From positions 1 to 49,289 of IMG/VR virus record IMGVR_UViG_3300031952_000026: 49,289 nt of DNA. The stretch is one strand, 5' to 3'. Both the position numbers and the translations under genes were made by a program. Each line of letters begins with the position of its first letter. Position 1 is the first letter of the stretch. The DNA comes from a virus. Of the stretch, positions 6,880 through 13,380 are shown piece by piece. The notes below the pieces were generated by a model. The model was not told where the DNA came from. It searched no databases and worked only from the letters and a program-made list of their open reading frames with translations.

Positions 6880-7442
6880 AAATCGTTATTAGTCTGTGTT
6901 ATTATTCCATCCAAAACAAAATGTTTAGAATTGTCACGTCTACCTTTTATTGATTTGTAAATAATTGATTTATAAGCGAAACATACAGCATAGTATAAAA
7001 TATCCCTTGCATCAATATTCCATGCTTTAATATCCCTTGCATCAATATCCCATGCATCAATATCCCATGCATCAATATCCCATGCTTCAATATTCCATGC
7101 TTCAATATTCCGCGCATCAATATTCCATGCTTTAATATTCCGCGCATCAATATTCCGCGCATCAATATTCCATGCTTTAATATCCCTTGCATCAATATTC
7201 CATGCTTTAATATTCCGCGCTTCAATATTCCATGCTTTAATATTCCATGCTTCAATATTCCGCGCATCAATATTCCATGCTTTAATATTCCGCGCTTTAA
7301 TATTCCGCGCTTCAATATTCCGCGCTTCAATATTAGCTTTAATTTTAATGTTACAATCTATCTTTAAATCATCGTCAATAATAATGTTGTTATTACCATC
7401 AATTAATGCTTCTAGTTCTTGTTGTGTGTTTATTATTTTCAT
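6876..7442 (-). CDS. Pentapeptide-repeat protein (NIEAR/NIDAW type)
   Basis: About 188 residues. After a 35-residue cap (MKIINTQQELEALIDG...), more than 20 tandem pentapeptides of the form A-R/W-N/D-I-K/E/D follow, expected to wind as a right-handed quadrilateral beta-helix. The C-terminal cap (YYAVCFAYKSI...KSIKGRRDNSKHFVLDG) resembles that of related phage and bacterial proteins. Some beta-helices of this class mimic DNA, but the mixed K/R and D/E here does not show a strongly acidic surface. The in-frame TTG at 7451 is a poorer start than the ATG at 7442. Function unknown. Confidence 0.8.
   Translation of the reverse strand: MKIINTQQELEALIDGNNNIIIDDDLKIDCNIKIKANIEARNIEARNIKARNIKAWNIDARNIEAWNIKAWNIEARNIKAWNIDARDIKAWNIDARNIDARNIKAWNIDARNIEAWNIEAWDIDAWDIDAWDIDARDIKAWNIDARDILYYAVCFAYKSIIYKSIKGRRDNSKHFVLDGIITQTNNDL
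7005..7335. repeat. 15-bp tandem repeat array inside the pentapeptide gene
   Basis: About 22 copies of a 15-base unit (ATTCCATGCTTTAAT and variants CGCGC/CATGC/CTTGC). Each unit codes one pentapeptide. Variants occur in runs of identical neighbours, as expected from slippage or unequal recombination. Confidence 0.95.
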
Positions 7443-7443
7443 G

Positions 7444-7548
7444 TTATTCAAAAGTTGCTAATAATAAAATAAGATCCAGTTGATTAGTTGCTGGAGCGTT
7501 GCCAGTGTTAATTTTCAAAAGCTGGTTTATAATTTCCTCTTTACTCAT
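7444..7548 (-). CDS. Small hypothetical protein (34 aa)
   Basis: Starts MSKEEIINQLLKINTG, overlapping the stop of the upstream ribbon-helix-helix gene (ATGAGTAA), and ends just before the pentapeptide gene. No family recognised; packing supports translation. Confidence 0.4.
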   Translation of the reverse strand: MSKEEIINQLLKINTGNAPATNQLDLILLLATFE

Positions 7549-7699
7549 TTTCTTTTATAAATTTATCAATAAAATTTCTAATTAAACTTGATTTTGTAAC
7601 TTTTTGAGAAATGTTTTTGTTATGCTCTTCAATTTTTTCCTCAAATTTCTTTAAAGAAAGGGCGTCAATTGCGAGCTGGATGTATTTATTTTTTTTCAT
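7541..7699 (-). CDS. Ribbon-helix-helix DNA-binding protein candidate (52 aa)
   Basis: MKKNKYIQLAIDALSLKKFEEKIEEHNKN...VTKSSLIRNFIDKFIKE fits a ribbon-helix-helix pattern: a short N-terminal strand, helix A, and a second helix starting at T/S-x-S-x-L-I-R. Such proteins dimerise and bind operators through the N-terminal strand. It is the first gene behind the promoter at 7742-7770 and could regulate it. The assignment rests on pattern and length. Confidence 0.5.
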   Translation of the reverse strand: MKKNKYIQLAIDALSLKKFEEKIEEHNKNISQKVTKSSLIRNFIDKFIKENE

Positions 7700-7724
7700 A
7701 ATTATTTTTGGGATTATTATTAAA

Positions 7725-7770
7725 TCGTTTCCGATATTCTTATAATATTATGTTATAATGATAATATCAA
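7725..7770 (-). promoter_or_regulatory. Leftward promoter with downstream ATCGGAAACGA motif
   Basis: Minus strand: TTGATA (7770-7765), 17-base spacer, TATTAT (7747-7742), six bases, then ATCGGAAACGA (7735-7725) at the expected transcription start. The same arrangement recurs at 9485-9530. A near-palindrome (TTATAATGAT... with ...ATCATTATAA, about 7753-7784) covers the spacer and -35, so a repressor may bind here. Confidence 0.65.
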
Positions 7771-7813
7771 CATAATATCATTATAATTATTCACATGTTT
7801 TATTTTGAGACAA

Positions 7814-8104
7814 TTATAAAGTTCTCACGAAATCAAGAACCAATTCTTTTTTCTGCTCGTAATTAGCAGCATCTATATTGATCCAACTATTATTAAATCT
7901 TTCAAAGTCATCTTCAAAGTTGCAAATTACTATATCTTTTGCGTCATCAACATCTAACTGTTTATAACTTGAGCTACAAATAGCTTCTGTGTCACCGTAA
8001 TCTGCGTAATCATCGCAAGAAGTGCAAGACTCCAGCTCTTTGTCCAAGTGATATTCAAAACACGCTTTAATATCTGCCTTTGTTTTTTTTGTTAAATTTG
8101 TCAT
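7814..8104 (-). CDS. Acidic hypothetical protein (96 aa)
   Basis: Starts MTNLTKKTKADIKACFEYHL. Very rich in Asp and Glu after the first 15 residues, with Cys at ESCTSCDDYADYGD, giving one CxxC. Last gene of the leftward unit starting at about 9495, ending just before the next promoter region. The strong acidity could suit a DNA mimic or inhibitor, but nothing shows this directly. Confidence 0.5.
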   Translation of the reverse strand: MTNLTKKTKADIKACFEYHLDKELESCTSCDDYADYGDTEAICSSSYKQLDVDDAKDIVICNFEDDFERFNNSWINIDAANYEQKKELVLDFVRTL

Positions 8105-8114
8105 AAATTTCTAA

Positions 8115-8567
8115 TTAAATTTTCTTAGTTAAAATTAATCTTTCAAACTCTTCTTCTACCATTAGTTTTGAACCGTAAAAAGGGTTGCGCCACGTTGTTA
8201 ATGACATAAAATTCGCGTTTAGATAATTCTCTTTATGCTTTAATTCTGCGCTCTGATTCCAATTTAAGAAATCTTTTTTTAGCATTCTGACCTCTGTTAT
8301 TCCGTATTTTTTACAAAAATTATCAAACAATGATTCGTATTCTTGCCAGAATGTATCATATTCATCAATATCAATATCACTGTTGAACTTTTCCAAAAAA
8401 ACATTTCTGCTTTTTATCAGCTCTTCATAAGCATTAGCAAAAGCTTCTTTTGTTTTAATTTCGTTTGTCAAAAAATAAGAATCTTTTTTGAACTCTACAA
8501 AACATTCTTTAATAAAATCTTTAATAATCTCGTCTGTCAAAATTTTAATTAATAATTGATTTTCCAT
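8115..8567 (-). CDS. Hypothetical protein (150 aa)
   Basis: Starts MENQLLIKILTDEIIKDFI; mostly helical, rich in F, Y and E/K, with a short C-terminal segment LTTWRNPFYGSKLMVEEEF. The 17-base element AATAACTCAAATAAAAA lies six bases before its ATG, as in the two genes upstream. No family recognised. Confidence 0.55.
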   Translation of the reverse strand: MENQLLIKILTDEIIKDFIKECFVEFKKDSYFLTNEIKTKEAFANAYEELIKSRNVFLEKFNSDIDIDEYDTFWQEYESLFDNFCKKYGITEVRMLKKDFLNWNQSAELKHKENYLNANFMSLTTWRNPFYGSKLMVEEEFERLILTKKI

Positions 8568-8607
8568 AATATTTTTTTATTTGAGTTATTATTAATTGTT
8601 TTTAATT

Positions 8608-8961
8608 TTAAAAATTTACTAAATCTTTTGTTGGTATTTTGTTAATTTCTTCTATTGAATTGCCACCAAACATAAATTTTCTTAAGTCTTCAGCAGTACA
8701 TTTTTCTTTTGCAATCCCTAAAATAACATCGTATGATACTAATATTGAATACCTCATTAGCATTTGATAATTTTGTTCGTAATACTCTAATTCATTAAGG
8801 ATTTCCATTAATTTTTCTCCTTCATCTTGATCATAAAGAGTTGATCCATATAAATTCTTTTTAACTTTTTCTCTTATTTCGACTAGACCGTCTAAAATTT
8901 GCTGTGCTTTCTCAATTTGTTCTATAGCTTGAGAAAACATTTTTTTGAAATCTATATTCAT
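8608..8961 (-). CDS. Hypothetical coiled-coil protein (117 aa)
   Basis: Starts MNIDFKKMFSQAIEQIEKAQQIL. The first half looks like a coiled coil, followed by a helix pair and a C-terminal FMFGGNSIEEINKIP segment. Preceded by the same AATAACTCAAATAAAAA leader as its neighbours. Lies in the operon headed by the ImmA-like gene. Function unknown. Confidence 0.55.
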   Translation of the reverse strand: MNIDFKKMFSQAIEQIEKAQQILDGLVEIREKVKKNLYGSTLYDQDEGEKLMEILNELEYYEQNYQMLMRYSILVSYDVILGIAKEKCTAEDLRKFMFGGNSIEEINKIPTKDLVNF

Positions 8962-8996
8962 ATTTGTTTTTATTTGAGTTATTAATTTTCTAAAAA

Positions 8997-9452
8997 CTAA
9001 AGCAAACCTAAATTATTAAGTCTTATATTAATTGCAGGAATTGATACATTTAGTTCTTTTGCAAGCTGAGCAGGGTTAACTTCATTTGATAACTTATTTT
9101 TAATAATCTTTTTGATTAAAGAAGATGGCATTAATAAGTTGGCTGCAAAATTATTAGCTTGCTGTTCATCTTTTTCATTAATTGTGGTGTTAATGTAATC
9201 CTCTATTTTATCTCTATGATATAAATAATGTCCTAGTTCTCGGGATATTGTGAACCTTTGCTTTGTTATTATATCATTTTGATTCACAACTATAACATAT
9301 CCTTTCTCTGTTTTCTTTATCATGCCACAAACCTCATCTGGTAAATTTTGTCTTTCTACTTTCAAAGCGAGTGCTCTAGCTAATCCCTCAACATCTACAG
9401 GCATAGATAATGTAAAGTAATTTAAATGATCAAGTATTTCATCTAGTTTCAT
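8997..9452 (-). CDS. ImmA/IrrE-like protein with degenerate metal site
   Basis: Resembles ImmA/IrrE metallopeptidases, which cleave phage or transposon repressors. About 151 residues from MKLDEILDHL, with the family layout: N-terminal helices, a GYVIVVNQND strand, the helix FTISRELGHYLYHR (68-81), QQANNFAANLLMPSSLI and a C-terminal HTH-like part. The usual HExxH reads RELGH: the first zinc-binding His is Arg 71. It is therefore probably not an active protease and may act as a decoy or binding protein. The start is placed downstream of the promoter at 9502-9530. Confidence 0.75.
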   Translation of the reverse strand: MKLDEILDHLNYFTLSMPVDVEGLARALALKVERQNLPDEVCGMIKKTEKGYVIVVNQNDIITKQRFTISRELGHYLYHRDKIEDYINTTINEKDEQQANNFAANLLMPSSLIKKIIKNKLSNEVNPAQLAKELNVSIPAINIRLNNLGLL

Positions 9453-9484
9453 AATATTTTTTTTATTTGAGTTATTATTATTGC

Positions 9485-9530
9485 TCGTTTCCGATGAGAT
9501 TAGAATAACATTAATGAATTGAAGTGTCAA
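9485..9530 (-). promoter_or_regulatory. Leftward sigma70-like promoter with ATCGGAAACGA motif
   Basis: Minus strand: TTGACA (9530-9525), 17-base spacer, TATTCT (9507-9502), six bases, then ATCGGAAACGA (9495-9485). Near-consensus, and it points into the ImmA-like operon. The downstream 11-mer and its distance to the -10 are identical to those at 7725-7770. Confidence 0.75.
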
Positions 9531-9534
9531 ATAG

Positions 9535-9642
9535 TAATTATTAATATTTAATAATTATTTATTAACAATTCATTTTGAGACAATTAATTAATTAGTAATA
9601 TTTAATAATATTTATTGACTTTTATTTTACAAGAACTAACAT
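9535..9642 (+). promoter_or_regulatory. Divergent control region: AT-rich palindromes and rightward promoter candidate
   Basis: 9535-9557 is a 23-bp near-perfect palindrome (TAATTATTAA...), with a related AT palindrome around 9590-9610. TTGACT (9615-9620) and TAACAT (9637-9642), 16 bases apart, form a candidate rightward promoter for the ribbon-helix-helix gene. Between divergent early units, this is where an early/late switch would be expected. Confidence 0.4.
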
Positions 9643-9673
9643 AATTTTGAATATTAATTTATCTTTTACAAAA

Positions 9674-9841
9674 ATGACAAACGACATTAATACAACTCTT
9701 ACAGTACAAGTATCGCAAGATTTAGCTGATAAATTTAAAGAAGCTGTTGCTAATTCTAATAAAAATAAGATTGGAAATAAAAAAACTACTTCTTCTATTT
9801 TGAGGGATTTAGTTGAAGGTTTTATTAAAAAACATTTGTAG
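9674..9841 (+). CDS. Ribbon-helix-helix DNA-binding protein candidate (55 aa)
   Basis: MTNDINTTLTVQVSQDLADKFKE followed by KKTTSSILRDLVEGFIKKHL has the features of a ribbon-helix-helix regulator: a beta-strand, helix A and helix B preceded by T/S. First gene of the rightward early unit, next to palindromic sequence, so autoregulation is plausible. An upstream in-frame TTG at 9647 is less likely. Confidence 0.6.
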   Translation: MTNDINTTLTVQVSQDLADKFKEAVANSNKNKIGNKKTTSSILRDLVEGFIKKHL

Positions 9842-9844
9842 TAA

Positions 9845-9970
9845 ATGATTAAAACATGGCTAACGGGAAGAGACGCTCTGTTTTTTGAAGATAAAACTCA
9901 GGTAGAAAAAGATTTGCGAGAAATACAAAAACTAGAAATAAAGCAAAAGCTTGCAAAATTGAAACAGTAA
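9845..9970 (+). CDS. Small basic hypothetical protein (41 aa)
   Basis: Starts MIKTWLTGRDALFFEDKTQV three bases after the previous stop. The second half is a single charged helix. No family recognised. Confidence 0.45.
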   Translation: MIKTWLTGRDALFFEDKTQVEKDLREIQKLEIKQKLAKLKQ

Positions 9971-10010
9971 AAAGTTTGGATATTTATTATAAAAAAATCA
10001 GGTAAAAACG

Positions 10011-10520
10011 ATGGGTAAAGAAAAAATAGATTGGTCAAAACAACATTGCGGAGTTCATCAAGCTAATTATGATGATGTTGTAAAATATATGCCAGATTTG
10101 GAGGAATTATTAAATTCTTTTCCAGAAAATACTAATGACTTTATCTGGGATATTAAAATTCATATGTTGATGCCATCTCAATTTCCATGCATTCCCAATT
10201 GGCATTATGATAATATTCCAAGAGTGAATAATAAACAAGATTTTGATTTAATAAAACCTGACAAACCTATGTATCTATGGGTCAGTGGTCATCCCTTGAC
10301 TGAGTTTAGAGATGGTGATAAAAGATGGTTTATTGAGCCAGAAAAATGGATTAAATTTTTTCAAACCTCTGAACATAGAGGAACTATGTTAAAACATTTT
10401 CAGTGGAGAGCTTTTATTAGAGCGACTCACAAAGAAATTTCACCAGCAAATAAGAAGGGAGAAAGCTGTTTAAGAAGACATTCTCAAGTTTATCTAGATG
10501 TCAATAACTTTTCTTGGTAA
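10011..10520 (+). CDS. Conserved phage protein with HxD motif, possible Fe(II)/2OG-type oxygenase fold
   Basis: A 169-residue protein with blocks recurring in phage proteins of unknown role: HMLMPSQFPCIPNWHYDNIPRV, PMYLWVSGHPLTEFRDG, HRGTMLKHFQWRAFIRAT and RRHSQVYLD. NWHYDN contains an HxD, and later His/Arg blocks lie at a spacing that could fit a double-stranded beta-helix dioxygenase. That functional reading is inference. The family resemblance itself is from memory of similar alphaproteobacterial phage genes. Preceded by a short gap after the 41-aa gene. Confidence 0.6.
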   Translation: MGKEKIDWSKQHCGVHQANYDDVVKYMPDLEELLNSFPENTNDFIWDIKIHMLMPSQFPCIPNWHYDNIPRVNNKQDFDLIKPDKPMYLWVSGHPLTEFRDGDKRWFIEPEKWIKFFQTSEHRGTMLKHFQWRAFIRATHKEISPANKKGESCLRRHSQVYLDVNNFSW

Positions 10521-10560
10521 GGCGATTTCTAATTTTTACTAATAAAATGCTGGCGGAATT

Positions 10561-10749
10561 ATGAAATTAAAAGAAATAAAGAAAGGCAAATTTAAAGCTT
10601 TTACAATTTATGCGATGACTCAAGAAGGGCAAGGAATGCAAATAATATTAAATGATGCTGAACAAGTTTTTGTAATTGAAGTGATTGAAAGATTGCACGG
10701 CGGAGTAATTAAAGCTATCAAGCGTGATAATATTGAATTAATGAAATAA
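10561..10749 (+). CDS. Hypothetical protein (62 aa)
   Basis: Starts MKLKEIKKGKFKAFTIYAM. Looks like a small all-beta protein (IKKGKFKAFTIYA...MQIILNDAEQVFVIEVI...GGVIKAIKRDNIELM). No family recognised. Confidence 0.5.
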   Translation: MKLKEIKKGKFKAFTIYAMTQEGQGMQIILNDAEQVFVIEVIERLHGGVIKAIKRDNIELMK

Positions 10750-10752
10750 TTT

Positions 10753-10938
10753 ATGATATTTAATATAGTATTTGGAATTTGGGTAATTATTGCTATTATT
10801 TCTTTAATTTTGCTAGCGTCTTTCTTGGACAAAGAGCTTGAGTCTGAAAATAAAGAATTGTACAAGAATGCTAATTACATTTTACAGCGGTCAATGTTAG
10901 CGATAACAGTAATGGCAATAATATCTAAATTTATATGA
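10753..10938 (+). CDS. Small membrane protein (61 aa)
   Basis: Two hydrophobic helices (MIFNIVFGIWVIIAIISLILL and ILQRSMLAITVMAIISKF) flank an acidic/basic hairpin (DKELESENKELYK). Holin-like in shape, but it lies in the early region far from lysis genes, so holin is not favoured. Overlaps the next gene by four bases. Confidence 0.5.
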   Translation: MIFNIVFGIWVIIAIISLILLASFLDKELESENKELYKNANYILQRSMLAITVMAIISKFI

Positions 10939-11216
10939 ACAATGTAATTAATTTTGAAAAAGCGAAAAAAAGACTAAGAGTAGATAACTCTGGTAGAGTA
11001 ACTCTTGAAGAATTAAATAAAGCTTGCGATAAGCTAATAGAAAAAGAAAGGGAAAAATGGTTTTATGAAATTTTGAAAATAAAACCTTTTCCCAAAATTT
11101 GGGGGCAGCCGACTAAATTTTCTTTAAAAATTAGGGCGATTACTGTTAAATTTTATGGTGGAAAAATTGTTATAAGGCAATTTGGCAGAGTAATCGGGGA
11201 AAAAACATTTTATTAA
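10935..11216 (+). CDS. Hypothetical basic protein (93 aa)
   Basis: Starts MNNVINFEKAKKRLRV, a common opening for small phage and alphaproteobacterial proteins. A helical first half is followed by a strand-rich basic end (KIRAITVKFYGGKIVIRQFGRVIG). Possibly nucleic-acid binding; no family assigned. Confidence 0.5.
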   Translation: MNNVINFEKAKKRLRVDNSGRVTLEELNKACDKLIEKEREKWFYEILKIKPFPKIWGQPTKFSLKIRAITVKFYGGKIVIRQFGRVIGEKTFY

Positions 11217-11233
11217 TAATTTTAAAATAAATA

Positions 11234-11749
11234 ATGACAGTATTAATAGCACAAAATACAAAGGATAAGATAATCTTAGCAGCAGACACTGGGCTTTTTA
11301 GATTTAGCAGTCAAATTCATTGCAGCAATCACAAAATGCAATATAAAATTCTTACAGTGAATGACATAACTTTTTCATCTTGCGGGCGTTATGCAGAACA
11401 AATTAATTTTGGAATATTTTGCTTAATAAGAAAGCCAGAATCTGCTAACATTTTAGGGATCCAAAGATTTTTTATTGATTTTGGCAAATGGTTAAGAGAA
11501 CAGTGTTTGTCAGAACGCGGAGATTTACAAAATAATTATTTTTTTGTTTTTGACAAAAAGTTATTTCACTTTCAAGATGCAGGTATTCAAGAAATTTTAG
11601 AAGATGACTATGCAACTGACGGAGCTGGATATAAAGAAGCTTATATGGCAATGTATTTAAGCAAATCGCCTAAAGAAGCAATTGATTTAACTGTTCAAAT
11701 GAACGTCTGGACTTCTGGTGAAGCTCAAATTGTACAAATTAACAAATAA
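11234..11749 (+). CDS. Proteasome beta/HslV-type Ntn hydrolase
   Basis: A 171-residue protein with the N-terminal nucleophile hydrolase fold of proteasome beta and HslV subunits. After removal of Met, Thr becomes residue 1 (M-TVLIAQ). Asp 17 (ILAADT) and Lys 33 (SNHK) then fall at exactly the catalytic Thr1/Asp17/Lys33 positions. A Gly-rich turn (DGAGYKEAYMAMYLSKSPKEAIDL) matches the helix after the GSG loop in HslV. It would self-process and cleave peptides in the cytoplasm. No HslU-like ATPase is in the window, so it may act alone or with a host unfoldase. Its middle is duplicated at 12446-12476. Confidence 0.75.
   Translation: MTVLIAQNTKDKIILAADTGLFRFSSQIHCSNHKMQYKILTVNDITFSSCGRYAEQINFGIFCLIRKPESANILGIQRFFIDFGKWLREQCLSERGDLQNNYFFVFDKKLFHFQDAGIQEILEDDYATDGAGYKEAYMAMYLSKSPKEAIDLTVQMNVWTSGEAQIVQINK
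11619..11649 (+). repeat. 31-bp direct repeat, copy 1
   Basis: ACGGAGCTGGATATAAAG... to ...CTTATATGGC, inside the Ntn hydrolase gene (reads DGAGYKEAYMA). Identical over 31 bases to 12446-12476. Confidence 0.95.
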
Positions 11750-11764
11750 AATTTAATAACATAA

Positions 11765-12025
11765 ATGAATAATAGCATTACAGACATAACAAACAAAGAA
11801 ACGGCTGAACAATTAAGAAGGTATATTGAATCAATTGAAGCTAACGAAGCGGAAAAAAAAGAACTAACCGAAAGGATGGCGGAAATTTACGCAGAAGCTA
11901 AGGCGGTTGGATTTGATGTTGCAACTATTAAGCAAATCATTAAAATTCGTAAGATTGACAAAGAAAAGCTTTTGGAAGCAGAATATTTGCTGGAGACTTA
12001 TCTGGAGGCTTTGGATGGAAAATAA
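11765..12025 (+). CDS. gapR: GapR (DUF2312) nucleoid-associated protein
   Basis: GapR is an alphaproteobacterial DNA-binding protein that clamps overtwisted DNA ahead of forks and polymerases and stimulates topoisomerases. The 86 residues carry the family blocks in order: ETAEQLRRYIESIEANEAEK, then KELTERMAEIYAEAKAVGFD, then IIKIRKIDKEKLLEAEYLLETYLEAL. Length is normal. As a phage gene it could support phage replication or compete with host GapR. It is the strongest single host marker in the window. Confidence 0.9.
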   Translation: MNNSITDITNKETAEQLRRYIESIEANEAEKKELTERMAEIYAEAKAVGFDVATIKQIIKIRKIDKEKLLEAEYLLETYLEALDGK

Positions 12026-12083
12026 AATAGGGCGCGCTTTTTTAGAAGGGGAAAAAAGAAAATTACTAAAAGGTTTATTATGA
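12015..12083 (+). CDS. Possible 22-residue peptide
   Basis: ATG overlapping the end of gapR; reads MENKIGRAFLEGEKRKLLKG.... A basic micropeptide, supported only by overlap with gapR and purine-rich upstream sequence. Confidence 0.25.
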   Translation: MENKIGRAFLEGEKRKLLKGLL

Positions 12084-12124
12084 ATAAAGAAGATATAACA
12101 TTATTAATTATTAATTATTAAAAA

Positions 12125-12487
12125 ATGGTAGATTGTCCAGCTTATTATGCGCTAGAAAAAAAAGAATTTTGGGAAAATATTTTAAAAGGATTTGTTTTTG
12201 AAGATAATTATTTTGTTTTTTTAAATAAAAAATCAAATCTTAAAATAAATGATATTCTTGAACCAAAATATAGCACTTATGAATTAATTTCTTTAGTTTT
12301 ATTAAAATATATTCAAATTCGTGGCTGTTCATCTTTAGCTGGGTCTAATTACGATAATTTTTTATTGCTACAAGCTGCAATTAGTGATCTTGTTGATGAA
12401 GATACATTGTTATTTTGGAAAAATACATTTTATAATAAATATAGAACGGAGCTGGATATAAAGAAGCTTATATGGCCATCCGCTTAA
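12125..12487 (+). CDS. Hypothetical protein with a foreign C-terminal tail
   Basis: A 120-residue protein starting MVDCPAYYALEKKEFW, helical and aromatic, with no recognised family. Its last 12 or so codons are coded by the 31-bp repeat copied from the Ntn hydrolase gene but in another frame, so the C-terminus (TELDIKKLIWPSA) was probably replaced by recombination. In the hydrolase frame the same stretch reads GAGYKEAYMAIRLNKG and stops. Confidence 0.5.
   Translation: MVDCPAYYALEKKEFWENILKGFVFEDNYFVFLNKKSNLKINDILEPKYSTYELISLVLLKYIQIRGCSSLAGSNYDNFLLLQAAISDLVDEDTLLFWKNTFYNKYRTELDIKKLIWPSA
12446..12476 (+). repeat. 31-bp direct repeat, copy 2, with decayed homology beyond it
   Basis: Identical to 11619-11649. 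In the hydrolase frame the homology continues past the repeat (MAIRLNKG versus MAMYLSKS), so this is the remnant of a diverged second Ntn hydrolase gene. Confidence 0.85.
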
Positions 12488-12557
12488 ATAAAGGGTAAAA
12501 TGCTAATAGTACACCGTGCGGAGACAATTTATTTAAAACAAATATAAATCACAAACA

Positions 12558-12941
12558 ATGGCTAAAAAGAAACTAAAAGAACCAAATCCCAACGGGAGAC
12601 CGACAGTAATGACGTCAGAAACTGTCAAGAAACTAAAAGAGGGCTTTGCACAGGGGTTTAGTGTAGATAATGCTTGCATTTGGGCAGACGTATCAAAACA
12701 GACATATTATACCTATTGCGAAAAGGAAGCGGGCTTTTTAGACTATTGCAAGTCACTTCAAAAAAAGCCGCTAATAAAATCAATACTTGTAATCAATAAA
12801 GCCTTGAATGAAGGCGATGTTTCAACTGCAAAATGGTACGCAGAAAGGAAGGGAAAAGACGAATTTAGTTTGAGATCCGAATTAACTGGAAAAGATGGCG
12901 AAGAAATAAAAACTAAGATTATTTACGACGATATTAAATAA
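12558..12941 (+). CDS. Small terminase subunit candidate (HTH protein)
   Basis: A 127-residue protein: basic start with NPNGRPTVMTSETVKKL, a helix-turn-helix (FSVDNACIWADVSKQTYYTYCEK), helices around ALNEGDVSTAKWYAERKGKDEF and a short acidic tail. This layout is typical of small terminase subunits that recognise phage DNA and hand it to the large subunit. It lies about 1.1 kb before terL, separated by two leftward genes and one HTH gene. Confidence 0.65.
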   Translation: MAKKKLKEPNPNGRPTVMTSETVKKLKEGFAQGFSVDNACIWADVSKQTYYTYCEKEAGFLDYCKSLQKKPLIKSILVINKALNEGDVSTAKWYAERKGKDEFSLRSELTGKDGEEIKTKIIYDDIK

Positions 12942-12975
12942 TCTTAGATATGATTTTTTCAACAATATTAAACAG

Positions 12976-13278
12976 TTAGCGTTTCCCTGCTTGCTCTGTT
13001 CTGAACGCTTGTTTTTCTACGTATTCATAAAAAGAAGATTCACAGAATCCATCTTTAAAACCATAGTTTTTTACAAGAGATTTTATTGCTTTAGTAATTG
13101 CCTCTGGCAAGTCTTTTAATTTTTTTGATGAAAAGTCTATTGAAATCGAGTGGGCATATTTATTTTTTCCAGAAATAGCTGGCAAATAAGCTGTGTAACT
13201 ATAAAGATCTTTTACTACCAAAAAATCGTTTCCGTTAATTTTTTTTATTTTTCCTTCAACTTCTTCTAATACGATCAA
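12976..13278 (-). CDS. Hypothetical protein (100 aa)
   Basis: Starts MIVLEEVEGKIKKINGNDFLVV: strands at the N-terminus, then a helix LPEAITKAIKSLVKNYGF. Leftward within the packaging module, so it has its own control. No family recognised. Confidence 0.5.
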   Translation of the reverse strand: MIVLEEVEGKIKKINGNDFLVVKDLYSYTAYLPAISGKNKYAHSISIDFSSKKLKDLPEAITKAIKSLVKNYGFKDGFCESSFYEYVEKQAFRTEQAGKR

Positions 13279-13380
13279 TAAATTTGTTATTTACATAAAT
13301 AAAATATTCCATATTTTCTATATTAAATTAATATTGTAGTGCTTTTGTAATTTTTATTAAAAATATAATATAACCTATTT

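Noticed and set aside
7005-7335. CRISPR-like array
   Set aside because: Units are 15 bp with no spacers and are read in frame as pentapeptides; the alternative frame reading GIL repeats is a shadow.
8997-9530. Evidence for a temperate phage
   Set aside because: No integrase, partition system or clear CI repressor is visible; ImmA-like and Bro-N pieces alone do not prove lysogeny, and missing sequence may hold such genes.
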